Below are positions 45,601 through 55,588 of a stretch of 64,000 nt of DNA, one piece after another. Made by a program: the position numbers and the translations under genes. How positions within the stretch are numbered: position 1 is the stretch's first letter; each line of letters opens with the position of its first letter. The notes under the pieces were generated by a model. That model did not search any database. It worked only from the letters and a program-made list of their open reading frames with translations, and was not told where the DNA came from. This DNA is from Pilimelia terevasa. GTDB taxonomy: Bacteria > Actinomycetota > Actinomycetes > Mycobacteriales > Micromonosporaceae. Location: the NCBI RefSeq assembly GCF_014647915.1, contig NZ_BMQC01000006.1, forward strand, positions 1-64,000, in the 5' to 3' direction.

Positions 45601-47372
45601 GCCGCCCCCGCGGCCCGGAGGACGTCGCCGAGCTGCTGCGGGTCCTCGGCGACCTCACCGACGCCGAACTGGCGGCCCGGGGCGCGCCGCCGGAGTGGGT
45701 CGCGGCGCTGCACGCGGCCCGCCGCGCGCTGCGGGTGCGGATCGCGGGCGAGGACCGCTGGCTGGCCGTCGAGGACGCCGCCCGGGTCCGCGACGCGCTC
45801 GGCGCGGCGCTGCCGGTCGGGGTGCCGCAGGCCTACCTGGAGCCGGTGGCCGACCCCCTGGGCGACCTGCTGGCGCGGTACGCGCGCACCCACGGGCCGT
45901 TCGCGGCCGCCGCGGCGGCCGCGCGCTTCGGCCTCGGCGTCTCGGTCGTCGAGCACGGGCTGCGCCTGCTGGCCGCCCGCGGGCGGGTGGTGGCCGGCGA
46001 GTTCAGCGACGCGGGCGGCGCCGAGTGGTGCGACGCCGAAGTGCTGCGGATGCTGCGCCGCCGCAGCCTGGCCGCGCTGCGCAAGGAGATCGAGCCGGTA
46101 CCGCCGCGCGCGCTGGCGACGTTCCTGCCCGCGTGGCAGCAGCTCGGCCGGGGGCGCGGCGTCGAGGCGGTGGCGGCCGCCGTCGAGCAGCTCCAGGGCC
46201 TGGCGGTACCGGCGTCGGCGCTGGAGCGGCTGGTCCTGCCCGCCCGCGTGCCCGACTACTCCCCCGGCCACCTCGACACCCTCACCGCGGGCGGCGAGGT
46301 GCTCTGGGTCGGCGCGGGGGCGCTGGCCGGGGGCGACGGCCGGATCGCCCTGGCCTACGCCGACACCGCCGCCACGCTGCTGCCGCCGCCGGACGACACC
46401 CTGGCGCGCACGCCGCTGCACGACGCGGTCCTGGACGCCCTCGACGGCGCCCTGTTCTTCCGCGACCTCGCCGACCGGGTGGCGCGGGCCGGGCTGGCCG
46501 CCGACGACGCGGCGCTGGCCGCGGCCGTCTGGGACCTGGTCTGGGCCGGCCACCTCACCAACGACACCCTGGCCCCGCTGCGCGCCGCCCTCGGTGCCGG
46601 CGGCGCCCACCGCGCCCGTCCCGCGCCGGGCCGGAGCCGGTACCGGCGGCCCGGCCGGGTGGCGCTGCCCAGCCGGGCCGGGCCGCCCTCGATGTCCGGG
46701 CGCTGGTCCCGCACCCCGCCGCGCGAGACCGACCCGACCCGGCGCGCGGCCGCCTACGCCGACGCGCTGCTGGAGCGGTACGGCGTCGTCACCCGGGGCG
46801 CCGTGGTGGCCGAGGGCGGGCCGGGCGGGTTCGGCGCGGTGTACCCGGTGCTGGCGGCGCTGGAGGAGCGCGGCGCGGCGCGGCGGGGGTACTTCGTGGA
46901 GGGTCTGGGGGCGGCGCAGTTCGCGCTGCCGGGGGCGGTCGACCGGCTGCGCGCCGACCGGCCCGCCCGGGGCGCCGCGCGGGTGCTGGCCGCGACGGAC
47001 CCGGCCAACCCGTACGGCGCGGCGCTGCCCTGGCCCGAGCGCGCCGTCGAGTCCGCCGACGGTACCGACGGCGGGGGTGGGCGATCGGGTCACCGGGCCG
47101 GCCGCAAGGCCGGGGCGCTCGTGGTCTGCGTGGACGGTGTGCTGGCGCTGTACGTCGAGCGCGGCGGGCGCACGCTGCTGTCCTTCTCCGCCGAGCCGGA
47201 CCTGCTCGCCGCGGCCGCCGCCGCCCTCGCCGACGCCGTGCGCTCCGGCGCGCTGGGCGCCCTGTCGGTGGAGCGGGCCGACGGCGCCACCATCCACAGC
47301 ACCGCCCTGGCCACGGCGCTGACCGCGGCCGGCTTCCGGGTCACCCCCCGCGGCCTGCGCCTGCGCGCCTGA
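42693..47372 (+). CDS. lhr: Lhr-type large ATP-dependent helicase
   Basis: 1559 residues from the ATG; a GTG three codons on is also possible. The 3'-5' SF2 helicase core has Walker A APTGSGKT, DEVH in VIVDEVHAVAATKRG, LSATV, and motif VI QRVGRAGH. A Pro/Glu/Gly-rich insertion (about 340-375) separates core motifs in domain 2. Then follow the winged helix, beta-barrel and long C-terminal Lhr extension with KEIEPVPPRALATFLPAWQQ, a DNA-glycosylase-like WH array. Lhr translocates on ssDNA and unwinds RNA-DNA hybrids and is linked to mitomycin C repair in mycobacteria. The next gene is nei2, a conserved pairing in actinobacteria. Confidence 0.93.
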   Translation: MGRVTGVRGRSGAEGRDAGDAGSGGAAGAAVGGFDGGRFGAATRAWFDGAFAAPTPAQTGAWAAIAAGRHALVVAPTGSGKTLAAFLWSLDRLAHTPVPAAPTARCRVLYVSPLKALAVDVERNLRGPLAGIRQAAARLGTAPPDITVGMRTGDTPAEERRGFAKAPPDILITTPESLFLLLTSSAREALAGVETVIVDEVHAVAATKRGAHLAVTLERLDALLPRPAQRIGLSATVRPIEEVARFLGGAAPVTVVQPPAAKTFDLSVQVPVEDLTALDAADDDTGPRRASIWPAIEERVLDLIQAHRSTIVFANSRRGAERLCARLNEIAAERAAPPEGPPAPPEGQPAPADGRAAPPPEEAAAGRSGGMPAEILAQSGVAAGAPAAVARAHHGSVSREERKQIEESLKAGLLPAVVATSSLELGIDMGAVDLVVQIEAPPSVAAGLQRVGRAGHQVGAVSRGVVFPKHRGDLVSCAVVADRMVAGRIEELRYPRNPLDVLAQQIVAMVALDEWSVDDLAALVRRAAPYAALPDSALHAVLDMLAGRYPSTAFAELRPRLVWDRATDRVTGRPGAQRLAVTSGGTIPDRGLFGVFLAGAERAARVGELDEEMVYESRVGDVFLLGSSSWRIEDITPDRVLVSPAPGQAARMPFWKGDSPGRPVELGTAIGARIRALSRASDTEAADSLRAAGLDAWAADNLLAYLRDQRAAVRHLPDDRTVVVERFRDELGDWRLAVHCVLGAKVNAPWALAVGARLRERYGVDAQVLPADDGIVVRLPDTTDEPPGADLVVFDPDEIEAVVHEAVGASAMFAARFRECAARALLLPRRDPRRRQPLWQLRQRAAQLLEVAREYPEFPVTLEAARECLQDSFDLPELVGLMRRLGGRGTRLVEVETPKPSPFARSLLFGYLGAFVYEGDAPLAERRAAALALDSTLLGELLGRVELRELLDPAVVAAAGAEVAWLHESRRPRGPEDVAELLRVLGDLTDAELAARGAPPEWVAALHAARRALRVRIAGEDRWLAVEDAARVRDALGAALPVGVPQAYLEPVADPLGDLLARYARTHGPFAAAAAAARFGLGVSVVEHGLRLLAARGRVVAGEFSDAGGAEWCDAEVLRMLRRRSLAALRKEIEPVPPRALATFLPAWQQLGRGRGVEAVAAAVEQLQGLAVPASALERLVLPARVPDYSPGHLDTLTAGGEVLWVGAGALAGGDGRIALAYADTAATLLPPPDDTLARTPLHDAVLDALDGALFFRDLADRVARAGLAADDAALAAAVWDLVWAGHLTNDTLAPLRAALGAGGAHRARPAPGRSRYRRPGRVALPSRAGPPSMSGRWSRTPPRETDPTRRAAAYADALLERYGVVTRGAVVAEGGPGGFGAVYPVLAALEERGAARRGYFVEGLGAAQFALPGAVDRLRADRPARGAARVLAATDPANPYGAALPWPERAVESADGTDGGGGRSGHRAGRKAGALVVCVDGVLALYVERGGRTLLSFSAEPDLLAAAAAALADAVRSGALGALSVERADGATIHSTALATALTAAGFRVTPRGLRLRA

Positions 47373-47504
47373 GACCCGGCCGGCCTCTGACATCCCCGCG
47401 GTCCCGCCGGACGCACCGGTACTGACCGCCGGCACGGGGGCCGCGGCGCGGCCGGGCCGCGGCGACGCCGGGCGGGTCCGGGGCCGGTGGGGCACACTGG
47501 CGGG

Positions 47505-48332
47505 ATGCCCGAAGGCGACACCGTGTGGCAGACCGCCCGGCGCCTGGACGAGGCGCTGGCCGGGCGGCCGCTGGCGCGCGCGGACTTCCGGGTGCCGCAG
47601 CTCGCCACCGACCGCCTCGCCGGCTGGCGGGTCGCCGGGGCGGTCAGCCGCGGCAAGCACCTGCTGCTGCGCCTGCACCCACCGGCGGCCGAGAGCGCGG
47701 AGGGCACGGGAGCCGAGGGCACCGAGGGTGGCTACAGCCTCCACTCCCACCTGCGGATGGACGGCGCCTGGCGGCTCTACCGGCCCGGCCAGCGGTGGAC
47801 CGGCGGACCGGCGCACCAGATCCGCGTCGTGCTGCACGGGGCGTCCGCGGTCGCGGTCGGGTACCACCTGCACGACGTGGCGCTGGTGCCGACGGCGCGG
47901 GAGGACACCCTCGTCGGCCACCTCGGCCCCGACCTGCTGGCCGTCGACTTCGACGCGGCCGAGGCGCTGCGCCGGCTGCGGGCGGCGCCGGGGGCGCTGG
48001 CCGTGGACGCGCTGCGGGACCAGCGCAACCTGGCCGGGATCGGCAACGTGTACGCGGCGGAGCTGCTGTTCCTGCACGGGGTGCCGCCGGACGCGCCACT
48101 GACCGCGGTACCCGACCTGCCCGCCCTCGTCGCGGACGCCCGCCGGCTGCTGCTGGCGAACCGGGACCGGCGGCGCAGCACCACGGGGTCGCGCCGCCCG
48201 GACGAGCTGACCTTCGTGTACGGCCGCCGCGGCCGGCCCTGCCACCGCTGCGGTACGCCGGTCCGGCAGGGCGCACACGGCGACCGGGTCAGTTACTGGT
48301 GTCCCCGCTGCCAGCCGCCGGCGGGGAGCTGA
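47505..48332 (+). CDS. nei2: Fpg/Nei-family DNA glycosylase (Nei2-like)
   Basis: 275 residues. MPEGDTV gives catalytic Pro2 and Glu3 after Met removal. The H2TH region DQRNLAGIGNVYAAELLFLHG and the zinc finger CHRCGTPVRQ...YWCPRCQ are complete. The start MPEGDTV, not MPELPEV, marks the endonuclease VIII branch, which removes oxidised pyrimidines and nicks the strand. An acidic/Gly insertion (ESAEGTGAEGTEGG) lies in the N-terminal domain. Downstream of lhr; its TGA abuts the clgR stop as TGATCA. Confidence 0.92.
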   Translation: MPEGDTVWQTARRLDEALAGRPLARADFRVPQLATDRLAGWRVAGAVSRGKHLLLRLHPPAAESAEGTGAEGTEGGYSLHSHLRMDGAWRLYRPGQRWTGGPAHQIRVVLHGASAVAVGYHLHDVALVPTAREDTLVGHLGPDLLAVDFDAAEALRRLRAAPGALAVDALRDQRNLAGIGNVYAAELLFLHGVPPDAPLTAVPDLPALVADARRLLLANRDRRRSTTGSRRPDELTFVYGRRGRPCHRCGTPVRQGAHGDRVSYWCPRCQPPAGS

Positions 48333-48755
48333 TCAGGCGGCGCGGACGACCTCGCGGCCGGGCCGGGTCGACCGCACGTTGCGGGTGGTGCGCAGGGTCG
48401 CCTTCAGCGGCGTCTCCTGGCGGACCGCGACCGACACCTGGCCGTCGGTGACTCTGGTCCGGCGGGCGGGCCGGGCGGCCGGCGCATCGGCGCCCACGGG
48501 CACGAGCACCCCCTGCATCCGCTCGGCGAGCGCCACCGTGTCGGACACCTCGCGCAGGACCTCGGAGAGCTGGGCGCCGAGGGCGTCGCAGATGGACGCC
48601 AGCAGCTCGCTGGACGCCTCCTTCTGGCCACGCTCGATCTCGGACAGGTAGCCGAGGCTGACGTTCGCCGCGGTGGACACCTCGCGCAGGGTGCGCTGCT
48701 GCTCCTGGCGGCGGGAGCGCAGGGCGTCCCCGATCACGCGTCGCAGCAGGACCAT
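48333..48755 (-). CDS. clgR: ClgR-type Cro/CI-family transcriptional activator
   Basis: 140 residues, ATG with GGGAGG. The HTH is RSRRQEQQRTLREVSTAANVSLGYLSEIERGQKEAS, the ClgR signature. A linker leads to a C-terminus NVRSTRPGREVVRAA ending in Ala-Ala, the type of degron by which ClgR is turned over by ClpP in related genera. ClgR activates clp protease and other protein-quality genes after envelope or proteotoxic stress. Position beside cinA-pgsA-rimO is conserved. Convergent with nei2 without any spacer. Confidence 0.88.
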   Translation of the reverse strand: MVLLRRVIGDALRSRRQEQQRTLREVSTAANVSLGYLSEIERGQKEASSELLASICDALGAQLSEVLREVSDTVALAERMQGVLVPVGADAPAARPARRTRVTDGQVSVAVRQETPLKATLRTTRNVRSTRPGREVVRAA

Positions 48756-48864
48756 GCGCACCTCCCGGGTGAAGCGCAGGCCCGGTCCGCCGACCGGGCA
48801 GGGGTCAACCGTACCGCCTGGGGTGCGCATCGACACCCTTCCTGGCGCGTGGCGGGGCGGGGTG

Positions 48865-49344
48865 TCACGCGGCGGGCGCGGAGAGCCGGGACAGAAAAAG
48901 CACTAAAGCGGCATCAACCGCGGCGTTTCGGATTGCGTCCCGGTCGCCCTCGAACCGGCACGTCCGATGGGTCGCGCCGTCGGGTCCCGCGACGGCGATG
49001 TGGACCAGCCCGACGGGCCGGTCGCCCTGTGCGAGCGGTCCCGCCACGCCCGTCGTGGCCACCGCCCAGTCGGCGGCGCAGCGCGCCCGGGCGCCCGCGG
49101 CCATCGCCCGGGCGACGTCCGGGTCCACCGGCCCCCGGTCGGCGAGCAGGCCCGCGGGTACGTCGAGCAGGCCGGTCTTGAGGTCCGTGGCGTAGGCCAC
49201 CAGCCCGCCGCGGAAGACGGCGCTGGCCCCCGGCACCGAGACGAACGCGTCGGCGAGCCGGCCGCCCGTCAGCGACTCCGCGACCGCCACGGTCGCGCCC
49301 GCCGCGCGCAGCGCCGCCACGGCGGCGGCACCGGCGGGGCTCAC
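48865..49344 (-). CDS. cinA: CinA C-terminal-domain nicotinamide-nucleotide amidase
   Basis: 159 residues from a GTG that overlaps the pgsA stop by 4 nt (GTGA). The protein is the CinA C-terminal domain only (PncC type): VAVAESLTGGRLADAFVSVP, FRGGLVAYATDLKTGLLDVP, WAVATTGVAGPLAQGDRPVG. It deamidates NMN to nicotinic acid mononucleotide in NAD recycling. Despite the name, a role in competence is not implied. Third gene of rimO-pgsA-cinA. Confidence 0.9.
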   Translation of the reverse strand: MSPAGAAAVAALRAAGATVAVAESLTGGRLADAFVSVPGASAVFRGGLVAYATDLKTGLLDVPAGLLADRGPVDPDVARAMAAGARARCAADWAVATTGVAGPLAQGDRPVGLVHIAVAGPDGATHRTCRFEGDRDAIRNAAVDAALVLFLSRLSAPAA

Positions 49345-49922
49345 CGGCCCGTCCGCAGCCGCACGACGCGCACCACGTAGTCCAGGCCCGTCGCCACCGT
49401 CGCCACGACGGCCGCGCCCATCAGCCACGGCCCCACCCAGGCCGCGGCGTCCGGCACCGGCCACAGGTACCAGGTGATCGCCACGATCTGGAGCGCGGTC
49501 TTGACCTTGCCGCCGCGGCTGGCGGGGATGACGCCGAGCCGGATCACCCAGAACCGCAGCAGGGTCACCCCCCACTCGCGGACGAGGATCAGGACGGTCG
49601 CCCACCACGGCAGCGCCCCGTACGCCGACAGCAGCACCAGCGCCGCGCCGGTCAGCGCCTTGTCCGCGATCGGGTCGGCCACCTTCCCGAACGAGGTGAC
49701 CAGCCCGTACCGGCGGGCGATCCAGCCGTCGGCCACGTCGGTGAACGAGGCCGCGGCGAACGTGGCGCAGGCGGCCATCCGCCAACCGGGGGCGGTGAAG
49801 TCGGAGGCGACGACCAGCGCGACGAACACCGGGACGAGCCCGAGCCGCAGGACCGTCAACGCGTTCGCGGGGTTGCGCAGCGGCACCTGGTCCGCGGAGC
49901 CGACCGAGGTGCCGGCGCTCAC
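49341..49922 (-). CDS. pgsA: CDP-diacylglycerol-glycerol-3-phosphate phosphatidyltransferase
   Basis: 193-residue membrane enzyme making phosphatidylglycerophosphate. The CDP-alcohol phosphotransferase motif D-x2-DG-x2-AR-x8-G-x3-D-x3-D is exact: [20 protein letters not shown] followed by ADPIADK. Four to five membrane helices. GTG start overlaps the rimO stop as GTGA, and its own stop overlaps cinA the same way. In Mycobacterium the paralogue PgsA2 is distinguished by other motifs, and I cannot rule out a different alcohol acceptor. Confidence 0.9.
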   Translation of the reverse strand: MSAGTSVGSADQVPLRNPANALTVLRLGLVPVFVALVVASDFTAPGWRMAACATFAAASFTDVADGWIARRYGLVTSFGKVADPIADKALTGAALVLLSAYGALPWWATVLILVREWGVTLLRFWVIRLGVIPASRGGKVKTALQIVAITWYLWPVPDAAAWVGPWLMGAAVVATVATGLDYVVRVVRLRTGR

Positions 49923-51400
49923 GGCCGCACCGCCGCGGACACCATCTCCGCGGGGACGGCCACCAGGTCCACGCCGTAGCTGCCGGTCACGGTCGCGCGG
50001 ACCAGGTCGCCCGGGCGCAGGGCCGCGAGGTCGACCCCGCCGTCCCCGGCGACCAGCGTGGTCGAGCCGTCGACCTCCGGCGCCTGGTGCGCCGCCCGCC
50101 CCTCGACCTCGCCGCCGACGGTGTCCACCAGGACCTCGACCGTGCCGCCGACCCGCTCCTCGGCCCGCTGCGCGCACAGCTCCTCGGCCAGGCCCAGCAG
50201 CCTGCCGTACCGCCGCCGCACCGTCGCCGCGCTCAGCTTGCCGTCCAGGCCGGCGGCCTCGGTGCCGTCCTCGTCGCTGTAGTCGAAGACGCCGATTGCG
50301 TCGAGCCGCGCGTGGGTGAGGAAGCGGGTCAGCTCGGCCACATCGGCCCGGGTCTCGCCGGGGAAGCCGACGATGAAGTTGCTCCGCGCCCCCGCCTCCG
50401 GCGCCAGCTCGCGGACGCCGGCCAGCAGCTCCAGGAAGCGGTCCGTCGAGCCGAAGCGGCGCATCCGCCGCAGCACCGGCTCGGCCGAGTGCTGGAACGA
50501 CAGGTCGAAGTACGCGGCGACGCCCGGCGTGGTGGCGATCGCCTCGACCAGGCCGGGGCGGGTCTCGGCGGGCTGGAGGTACGAGGCGCGCACCCGGACG
50601 ATGCCCTCGATTGCCGCGAGCTGCGGCAGCAGCTTCTCCAGGGCCCGGGGGTCGCCGAGGTCCTTGCCGTAGGAGGTCGAATTCTCGCTGACCAGGACCA
50701 GCTCGCGGACCCCGGTGCCGGCCAGCCAGTGCGCCTCGGCCAGCAGTTCGTCGGGCGTCCGGGAGACGAAGGCGCCGCGGAACGACGGGATCGCGCAGAA
50801 CGCGCACCGCCGGTCGCAGCCGGAGGCCAGCTTCAGCGACGCCACCGGCCCGCCGTCGAGCCGGTGGCGCAGGATCGGCCGCAGGTGGGCGGGGGTCGCG
50901 GCGTCGACCGTCGGCCGGTCGCCGTGGCCGGGCAGCGCGACGGCGTGGTCGCGGCGGTCCACGGGGGTCAGCGGCAGCAGCGCGCGCCGGTCCCGGGGTA
51001 CGTGCGCGGCGTGGGTCTCGCCGGCCAGCACCCCGCGCAGCCGGTCGGCGATGTCGGGGTAGTCGTCGAAGCTGAGGACCGCGGCGGCCTCGGGGAGGCT
51101 CTGGGCGAGTTCGCGGCCGTACCGCTCGGCCATGCAGCCGGCGGCGACGACCCGGGCGCCGCCCTCGGCCGCGGCGAGCAGGGTCTCGATCGAGTCCTGC
51201 TTGGCCTTCTCGACGAAGCCGCAGGTGTTGACGACGACGACGTCCGCGCCGTCGGCGCCCTCGCTGAGCTGCCACCCGTCGGCGTGCAGGCGCGCCGCCA
51301 ACTCCTCGGAATCCACCTCATTACGGGCACAGCCGAGAGTGAGCAGCGCGACCCGTCGGTGCGCTCCCGCGGGGTGGTCTGGGGAAGTCGGTACGTGCAC
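49919..51400 (-). CDS. rimO: Ribosomal protein S12 methylthiotransferase
   Basis: 493 residues from a GTG. MTTase domain [35 protein letters not shown] and [10 protein letters not shown]; radical-SAM motif [17 protein letters not shown]-terminal TRAM domain. It methylthiolates Asp near 88 of ribosomal protein S12. The GGAG is too close to the GTG to act as ribosome site, and a TACCCT element six bases upstream suggests a leaderless mRNA. It is first of the coupled rimO-pgsA-cinA set; the usual RodZ-like HTH gene seen near here in some genera is absent. Confidence 0.93.
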   Translation of the reverse strand: MHVPTSPDHPAGAHRRVALLTLGCARNEVDSEELAARLHADGWQLSEGADGADVVVVNTCGFVEKAKQDSIETLLAAAEGGARVVAAGCMAERYGRELAQSLPEAAAVLSFDDYPDIADRLRGVLAGETHAAHVPRDRRALLPLTPVDRRDHAVALPGHGDRPTVDAATPAHLRPILRHRLDGGPVASLKLASGCDRRCAFCAIPSFRGAFVSRTPDELLAEAHWLAGTGVRELVLVSENSTSYGKDLGDPRALEKLLPQLAAIEGIVRVRASYLQPAETRPGLVEAIATTPGVAAYFDLSFQHSAEPVLRRMRRFGSTDRFLELLAGVRELAPEAGARSNFIVGFPGETRADVAELTRFLTHARLDAIGVFDYSDEDGTEAAGLDGKLSAATVRRRYGRLLGLAEELCAQRAEERVGGTVEVLVDTVGGEVEGRAAHQAPEVDGSTTLVAGDGGVDLAALRPGDLVRATVTGSYGVDLVAVPAEMVSAAVRP

Positions 51401-51591
51401 CCTCCGAGGGTACCGGTAGCCCCGCCCGTCTCCGGCACGCCGTGTGCGCGCAGGACTTCCGACCGGTCCGCTGAGTCCGGGGCGCCCGCGCGGAGGGGCT
51501 CCGGCGCCCGGCAGAGGAGCCACCCCGACAGACGAAACCGCGCCGGCCGCCGGAAACCCGGCGACCGACGCGGCCCGTGTACGCGCGGGAC

Positions 51592-52704
51592 TCAGCCGAT
51601 CCGGCCGCCGGTCAGCAGTCGCAGGCGCCCGGCCTGCAGGATCTCGCCGATGGGCTGGAAGTAGGTGGTCCCGCCGGAGCGGCAGTTGCCGGAGCCGCCG
51701 GAGGTCACGCCCTGGGCCTGGGAGCCGGCGATCAGCGAGCCGCCGGAGTCGCCGGGCTCGGCGCACACGTCGGTCTTGATGAGGCCGGTGACCGAACCCT
51801 CCTTGTAGCTCACGGTCGCGTTGAACGAGTGGATCCGGCCGCAGTGCCAGCCGGTGGTCGACCCGGACCGGCACACCGTCGCGCCGGTCGAGGCCGGGCT
51901 CGCCCCGGCGACGGGCACGGTGCCGCCCTTGTAGTTGTTGACCGCGCCCACCGGCCGGTCGCCTCCGGTGACGGTGACCCAGGCGTAGTCGTTGCCCGGG
52001 AAGCTGGAGCCGTCGAAGCGGCCGGTCGGGCCGGTGGTGGAGGTGCCGCGGGTGCCGCAGTGGCCGGCCGTCGCGAAGCCCCGGTCGACCGGGAAGCCGA
52101 CGGAGCAGCGGCCGCCGCTGCCCATGTGGTAGGCGTTGCCGCCGACCACGGAGGCCAGGGTCCGCGGCATCTCGGTGGTCAGCTCGACCCGCACCGCCGC
52201 GGGGTCCACGCCCGCCGCCGAGGCGGCGAAGGCGCGGCCGGCGGCCTCGTCGGTGGTGGTCACGACGAGCTGGTTGGTCGGCAGGTCGACGTGCCAGCCG
52301 GTCACGGCGGCCGGGGGCGCCGCGCCGTTCAGGCGGCTCATCATGCGGTCCAGCGCGGCCGCGCTGCGCGCGACGACGTGCGACTCGGCGCCCGCGGACC
52401 GCGCCGTGCCCAGGGCACGCGGGTCGGTGACGGCGACGCGGAGCACGTCGCCGTCGATCCAGGCGCCGCCGAAGCGCTCGCCGAGCCGGGCGCCGATGGT
52501 CCGGCCCAGTTCACTGGCCCGCTCCTGCGCGGCCCAGCGGGCGGACGCCCCCGCCGCGTCCAGGCCCAGGTCGCGGGTCAGCGCGGCGTCGTACCCGGAC
52601 AGGACGGTGCCGGGCGCCGCCGGCTGCGCGGACGCGGGGGCGATGGTGAATGCCGAGGCAACAGCGGCGAGGGTGGCGGCGCTGGCCAGGAGTCGACGGG
52701 ACAA
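51592..52704 (-). CDS. Secreted S1-family serine protease, streptogrisin / alpha-lytic type
   Basis: 370 residues from a TTG preceded by AAAGGAAG. Signal peptide (to about 30, IAPASAQ), a pro-region with an alpha-lytic prodomain segment ([19 protein letters not shown]), and a chymotrypsin-like catalytic domain starting near GGRCSVGF. The triad is His in FATAGHCG, Asp in GNDYAWV and Ser in EPGDSGGSL; several Cys pair as in streptogrisins. It should be exported, self-cleave its propeptide and degrade extracellular protein. Its place between ftsK and rimO is not part of the usual core order, which suggests insertion. Confidence 0.92.
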   Translation of the reverse strand: MSRRLLASAATLAAVASAFTIAPASAQPAAPGTVLSGYDAALTRDLGLDAAGASARWAAQERASELGRTIGARLGERFGGAWIDGDVLRVAVTDPRALGTARSAGAESHVVARSAAALDRMMSRLNGAAPPAAVTGWHVDLPTNQLVVTTTDEAAGRAFAASAAGVDPAAVRVELTTEMPRTLASVVGGNAYHMGSGGRCSVGFPVDRGFATAGHCGTRGTSTTGPTGRFDGSSFPGNDYAWVTVTGGDRPVGAVNNYKGGTVPVAGASPASTGATVCRSGSTTGWHCGRIHSFNATVSYKEGSVTGLIKTDVCAEPGDSGGSLIAGSQAQGVTSGGSGNCRSGGTTYFQPIGEILQAGRLRLLTGGRIG

Positions 52705-52911
52705 GTCGTCACTTCCTTTGACTGAAGGGAGCCGGCAGCCATAAGGGACTATGGGGGTGGAGCCGACTCCGGTGCAGGGGTGGGACGGCATGGCGGTGCT
52801 GCGGCAGACCGAAGACGACCGGCGGGGACCGGCCAGGACTGCGCAACCGTCAATATAGATCCTAATGAATCCACTGCGATCCCACCAGAGCGGACCCCGA
52901 GTTGGCGCCAG

Positions 52912-55377
52912 TCAGGAATTCGCCACTTGTACCTCGGCGAGCGCTGATTCCAACTCGTCCGGTTTGACGAGGACGTCGCGCGCCTTCGAGCCCTCCGAGG
53001 GTCCGACGATCCCCCGGGACTCCATCAGGTCCATCAGCCGCCCCGCCTTGGCGAAGCCGACCCGCAGCTTGCGCTGGAGCATCGACGTCGAGCCGAACTG
53101 CGACGTCACCACCAGCTCGATCGCCTGTACCAGCAGCTCCAGGTCGTCGCCGATCTCCTCGTCGACCTTCTTCCGGCCGCCGTCGGCCGCCGCGAACACC
53201 TTCGCCTCGAACTGCGCCTCGCGCTGCCGCTTGCAGTGCCCGACGACGGCGTCGATCTCCTTCTCCGAGACCCACGCACCCTGGATGCGCTGCGGCTTGG
53301 AGGCGCCCATCGGCAGGAACAGGCCGTCGCCGCGGCCGATCAGCTTCTCGGCGCCCGGCTGGTCGAGGATGACCCGGGAGTCGGCCAGCGACGAGGTCGC
53401 GAAGGCCAGCCGGGACGGTACGTTCGCCTTGATCAGGCCGGTCACCACGTCCACCGAGGGGCGCTGGGTGGCCAGGACGAGGTGGATGCCCGCGGCGCGG
53501 GCGAGCTGGGTGATGCGGACGACGGCGTCCTCCACGTCGCGCGGGGCCACCATCATCAGGTCGGCGAGCTCGTCCACGATCACCAACAGGTACGGGTACG
53601 GGCGGATCTCCCGCTCGCTGCCCGGCGGGGGCACCACCTCGCCCGCCAGCACCTTGCGGTTGTAGTCGTCGACGTGCCGGACGCCGGCCGCCGCGAGGTC
53701 GTCGTACCGCATGTCCATCTCGCGGACGACCCAGTCGAGGGCGTCGGCCGCCTTCTTGGGGTTGGTGACGATCGGCGTGACCAGGTGCGGGATGCCCTCG
53801 TACGCGGTCATCTCGACCCGCTTGGGGTCGATCAGCAGCAGCCGCACCTGGTCCGGCGTGGCCCGGGACAGGACCGAGACGAGCAGCGAGTTCAGGCAGG
53901 AGGACTTGCCGGCGCCGGTCGCCCCGGCGATGAGGATGTGCGGCATCTTCGCGAGGTTCGCGGCGATGTAGCCGCCCTCGATGTCCTTGCCGAGGCCGAC
54001 CACCATCGGGTGCGGGTCGCCGGTCGCCTGGGCCCGCAGGACGTCGCCGAGCGACACGTCCTCCCGGTCGGTGTTGGGGATCTCCACGCCGACGGCGCTC
54101 TTGCCGGGGATCGGCGACAGGATCCGCACGTCCGGCGACTTCACCGCATAGGCGATGTTGCGGGAGAGCTGGGTGATCCGCTCCACCTTGACCCCGTGGC
54201 CGACCTCCACCTCGTACCGGGTGACGGTCGGGCCGCGGGTGAAGCCGGTCACGTCGGCGTCCACGTCGAACTGGTCGAACACCCCGCGCAGGGCGGCGAT
54301 CACCTCGTCGTTGGCCTTGCTCCGGGACTTGGCCGGCGCGCCCCTGCCCAGCAGGTGCGGCGGCGGCAGCCGGTAGTCGCCCGCCGCGGTCGAGATGGTG
54401 AGCTGCTCCATCTGGGTGGGCGCGGGCGAGTGGGCCGGCGGCGGGGCGGCCGGGCGGCTCGCCGGCACGGGGCGGGCCTGCCGCTTGCCGCGGGGCACGG
54501 CGACCGTGTCGTGCACGATCGGCTCCTCGACGTCGTCCCCGACCGGCGCCGCGGGCGGCAGCGTCGCGCGCGGGGGCCGGCGGCGGGCCGGACGGCGGTC
54601 GGGCTCCTCCCCGACCTCCGCCTCGTCGTCGATGGCGTAGGCGCCGTCGCGGCCCAGCGCCCAGTCGCGCAGGCCGCCGAGCCGGGCCGGCACCTTGTTC
54701 ACCGGCGTCGCCGTCACCACCAGCAGCCCGAACAGGAACAGCAGGACCAGCAGCGGCACGGCGGCCCAGGCGGTGACCGCGGCGCGCAGGGCGTCGCCGA
54801 CCCCCCAGCCGAGCAGGCCGCCCGCGGCGTCCAGCTCGGGCGGGGTACGGGCGTCCCGGCCCAGGTGCAGCAGGGCCGCCGTGGCGGCGATCAGCGAGAA
54901 CCAGCCGACCGCGCCCCGGCCGCGCGGCTCGGTCTCGGCGGGCTCGCGCAGGACCCGCACGGCGCCGTACGCGAACAGCAGCGGCAGCGCCGCGGCGATG
55001 ACGCCGAGGAACAGGCGCACCGCGTCGTTGATCGTGCGGCCGACCGGCCCGGCGGCGTCGAACCACACCGCCAGTCCGGTGAGGATGGCCAGGCCCAGCA
55101 GCAGCAGGCCGGCGCCGTCGCGGCGGTGCTCGGGCGCCAGGCCGCGCCCGTCGTCGCGGGCGCCGCCGCGGATGAGCTGGCCGACCCCGCGGGCGGCACC
55201 CGACCAGAGCCCGCCGACGGCCCGGCCCATGCCGCCGGAGCCCTGCCGCCGGGCGGCCGTCGCGCGCGCCGGGGCCGGGCGGGCGCGCTGCCGGACCGGC
55301 TTGGCGGCGCGCGCCTTGGTGCCGCGCGTCGATGCCGTGCTCCGACCGCGGCCAGTCGAGGTGGTACGACCCGCCAT
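52912..55377 (-). CDS. ftsK: DNA translocase FtsK/SpoIIIE
   Basis: 821 residues, ATG start. A basic N-terminus, four membrane helices (about 85-260) that place it at the septum, a Pro/Ala/Arg-rich linker, the RecA-like motor with Walker [10 protein letters not shown] and Walker [14 protein letters not shown], and the C-terminal winged-helix gamma domain ([20 protein letters not shown]) that reads KOPS-like sites. It pumps chromosomes through closing septa in division and sporulation. The linker is shorter than in E. coli. A TACCGT element six bases before the ATG may give a leaderless transcript. Confidence 0.95.
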   Translation of the reverse strand: MAGRTTSTGRGRSTASTRGTKARAAKPVRQRARPAPARATAARRQGSGGMGRAVGGLWSGAARGVGQLIRGGARDDGRGLAPEHRRDGAGLLLLGLAILTGLAVWFDAAGPVGRTINDAVRLFLGVIAAALPLLFAYGAVRVLREPAETEPRGRGAVGWFSLIAATAALLHLGRDARTPPELDAAGGLLGWGVGDALRAAVTAWAAVPLLVLLFLFGLLVVTATPVNKVPARLGGLRDWALGRDGAYAIDDEAEVGEEPDRRPARRRPPRATLPPAAPVGDDVEEPIVHDTVAVPRGKRQARPVPASRPAAPPPAHSPAPTQMEQLTISTAAGDYRLPPPHLLGRGAPAKSRSKANDEVIAALRGVFDQFDVDADVTGFTRGPTVTRYEVEVGHGVKVERITQLSRNIAYAVKSPDVRILSPIPGKSAVGVEIPNTDREDVSLGDVLRAQATGDPHPMVVGLGKDIEGGYIAANLAKMPHILIAGATGAGKSSCLNSLLVSVLSRATPDQVRLLLIDPKRVEMTAYEGIPHLVTPIVTNPKKAADALDWVVREMDMRYDDLAAAGVRHVDDYNRKVLAGEVVPPPGSEREIRPYPYLLVIVDELADLMMVAPRDVEDAVVRITQLARAAGIHLVLATQRPSVDVVTGLIKANVPSRLAFATSSLADSRVILDQPGAEKLIGRGDGLFLPMGASKPQRIQGAWVSEKEIDAVVGHCKRQREAQFEAKVFAAADGGRKKVDEEIGDDLELLVQAIELVVTSQFGSTSMLQRKLRVGFAKAGRLMDLMESRGIVGPSEGSKARDVLVKPDELESALAEVQVANS

Positions 55378-55588
55378 GCCCACACGGTAACCCGTGGCCG
55401 GCAACCCCGCGTCGGACGCCGCGCCGGTGCGCGGCCGCGCGACACGCCGCGACCCGTGCGACTTCGGGCATTCGCGACGACCGTCGAGGATAGATGTTTG
55501 ACGATATGCTGCCCGCCCGGGATCGATCGCTGGCCGGGGGCGGGCGCCCCCGGCGGCGCCCCCCACCCTGGACCGAGGAGAGATCCAC

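Noticed and set aside
42447-48278. A very long open frame on the minus strand opposite lhr and nei2
   Set aside because: It is antisense to two genes with complete domain motifs, has Arg/Gly/Pro/His-biased composition and no family resemblance; a product of GC-biased third positions.
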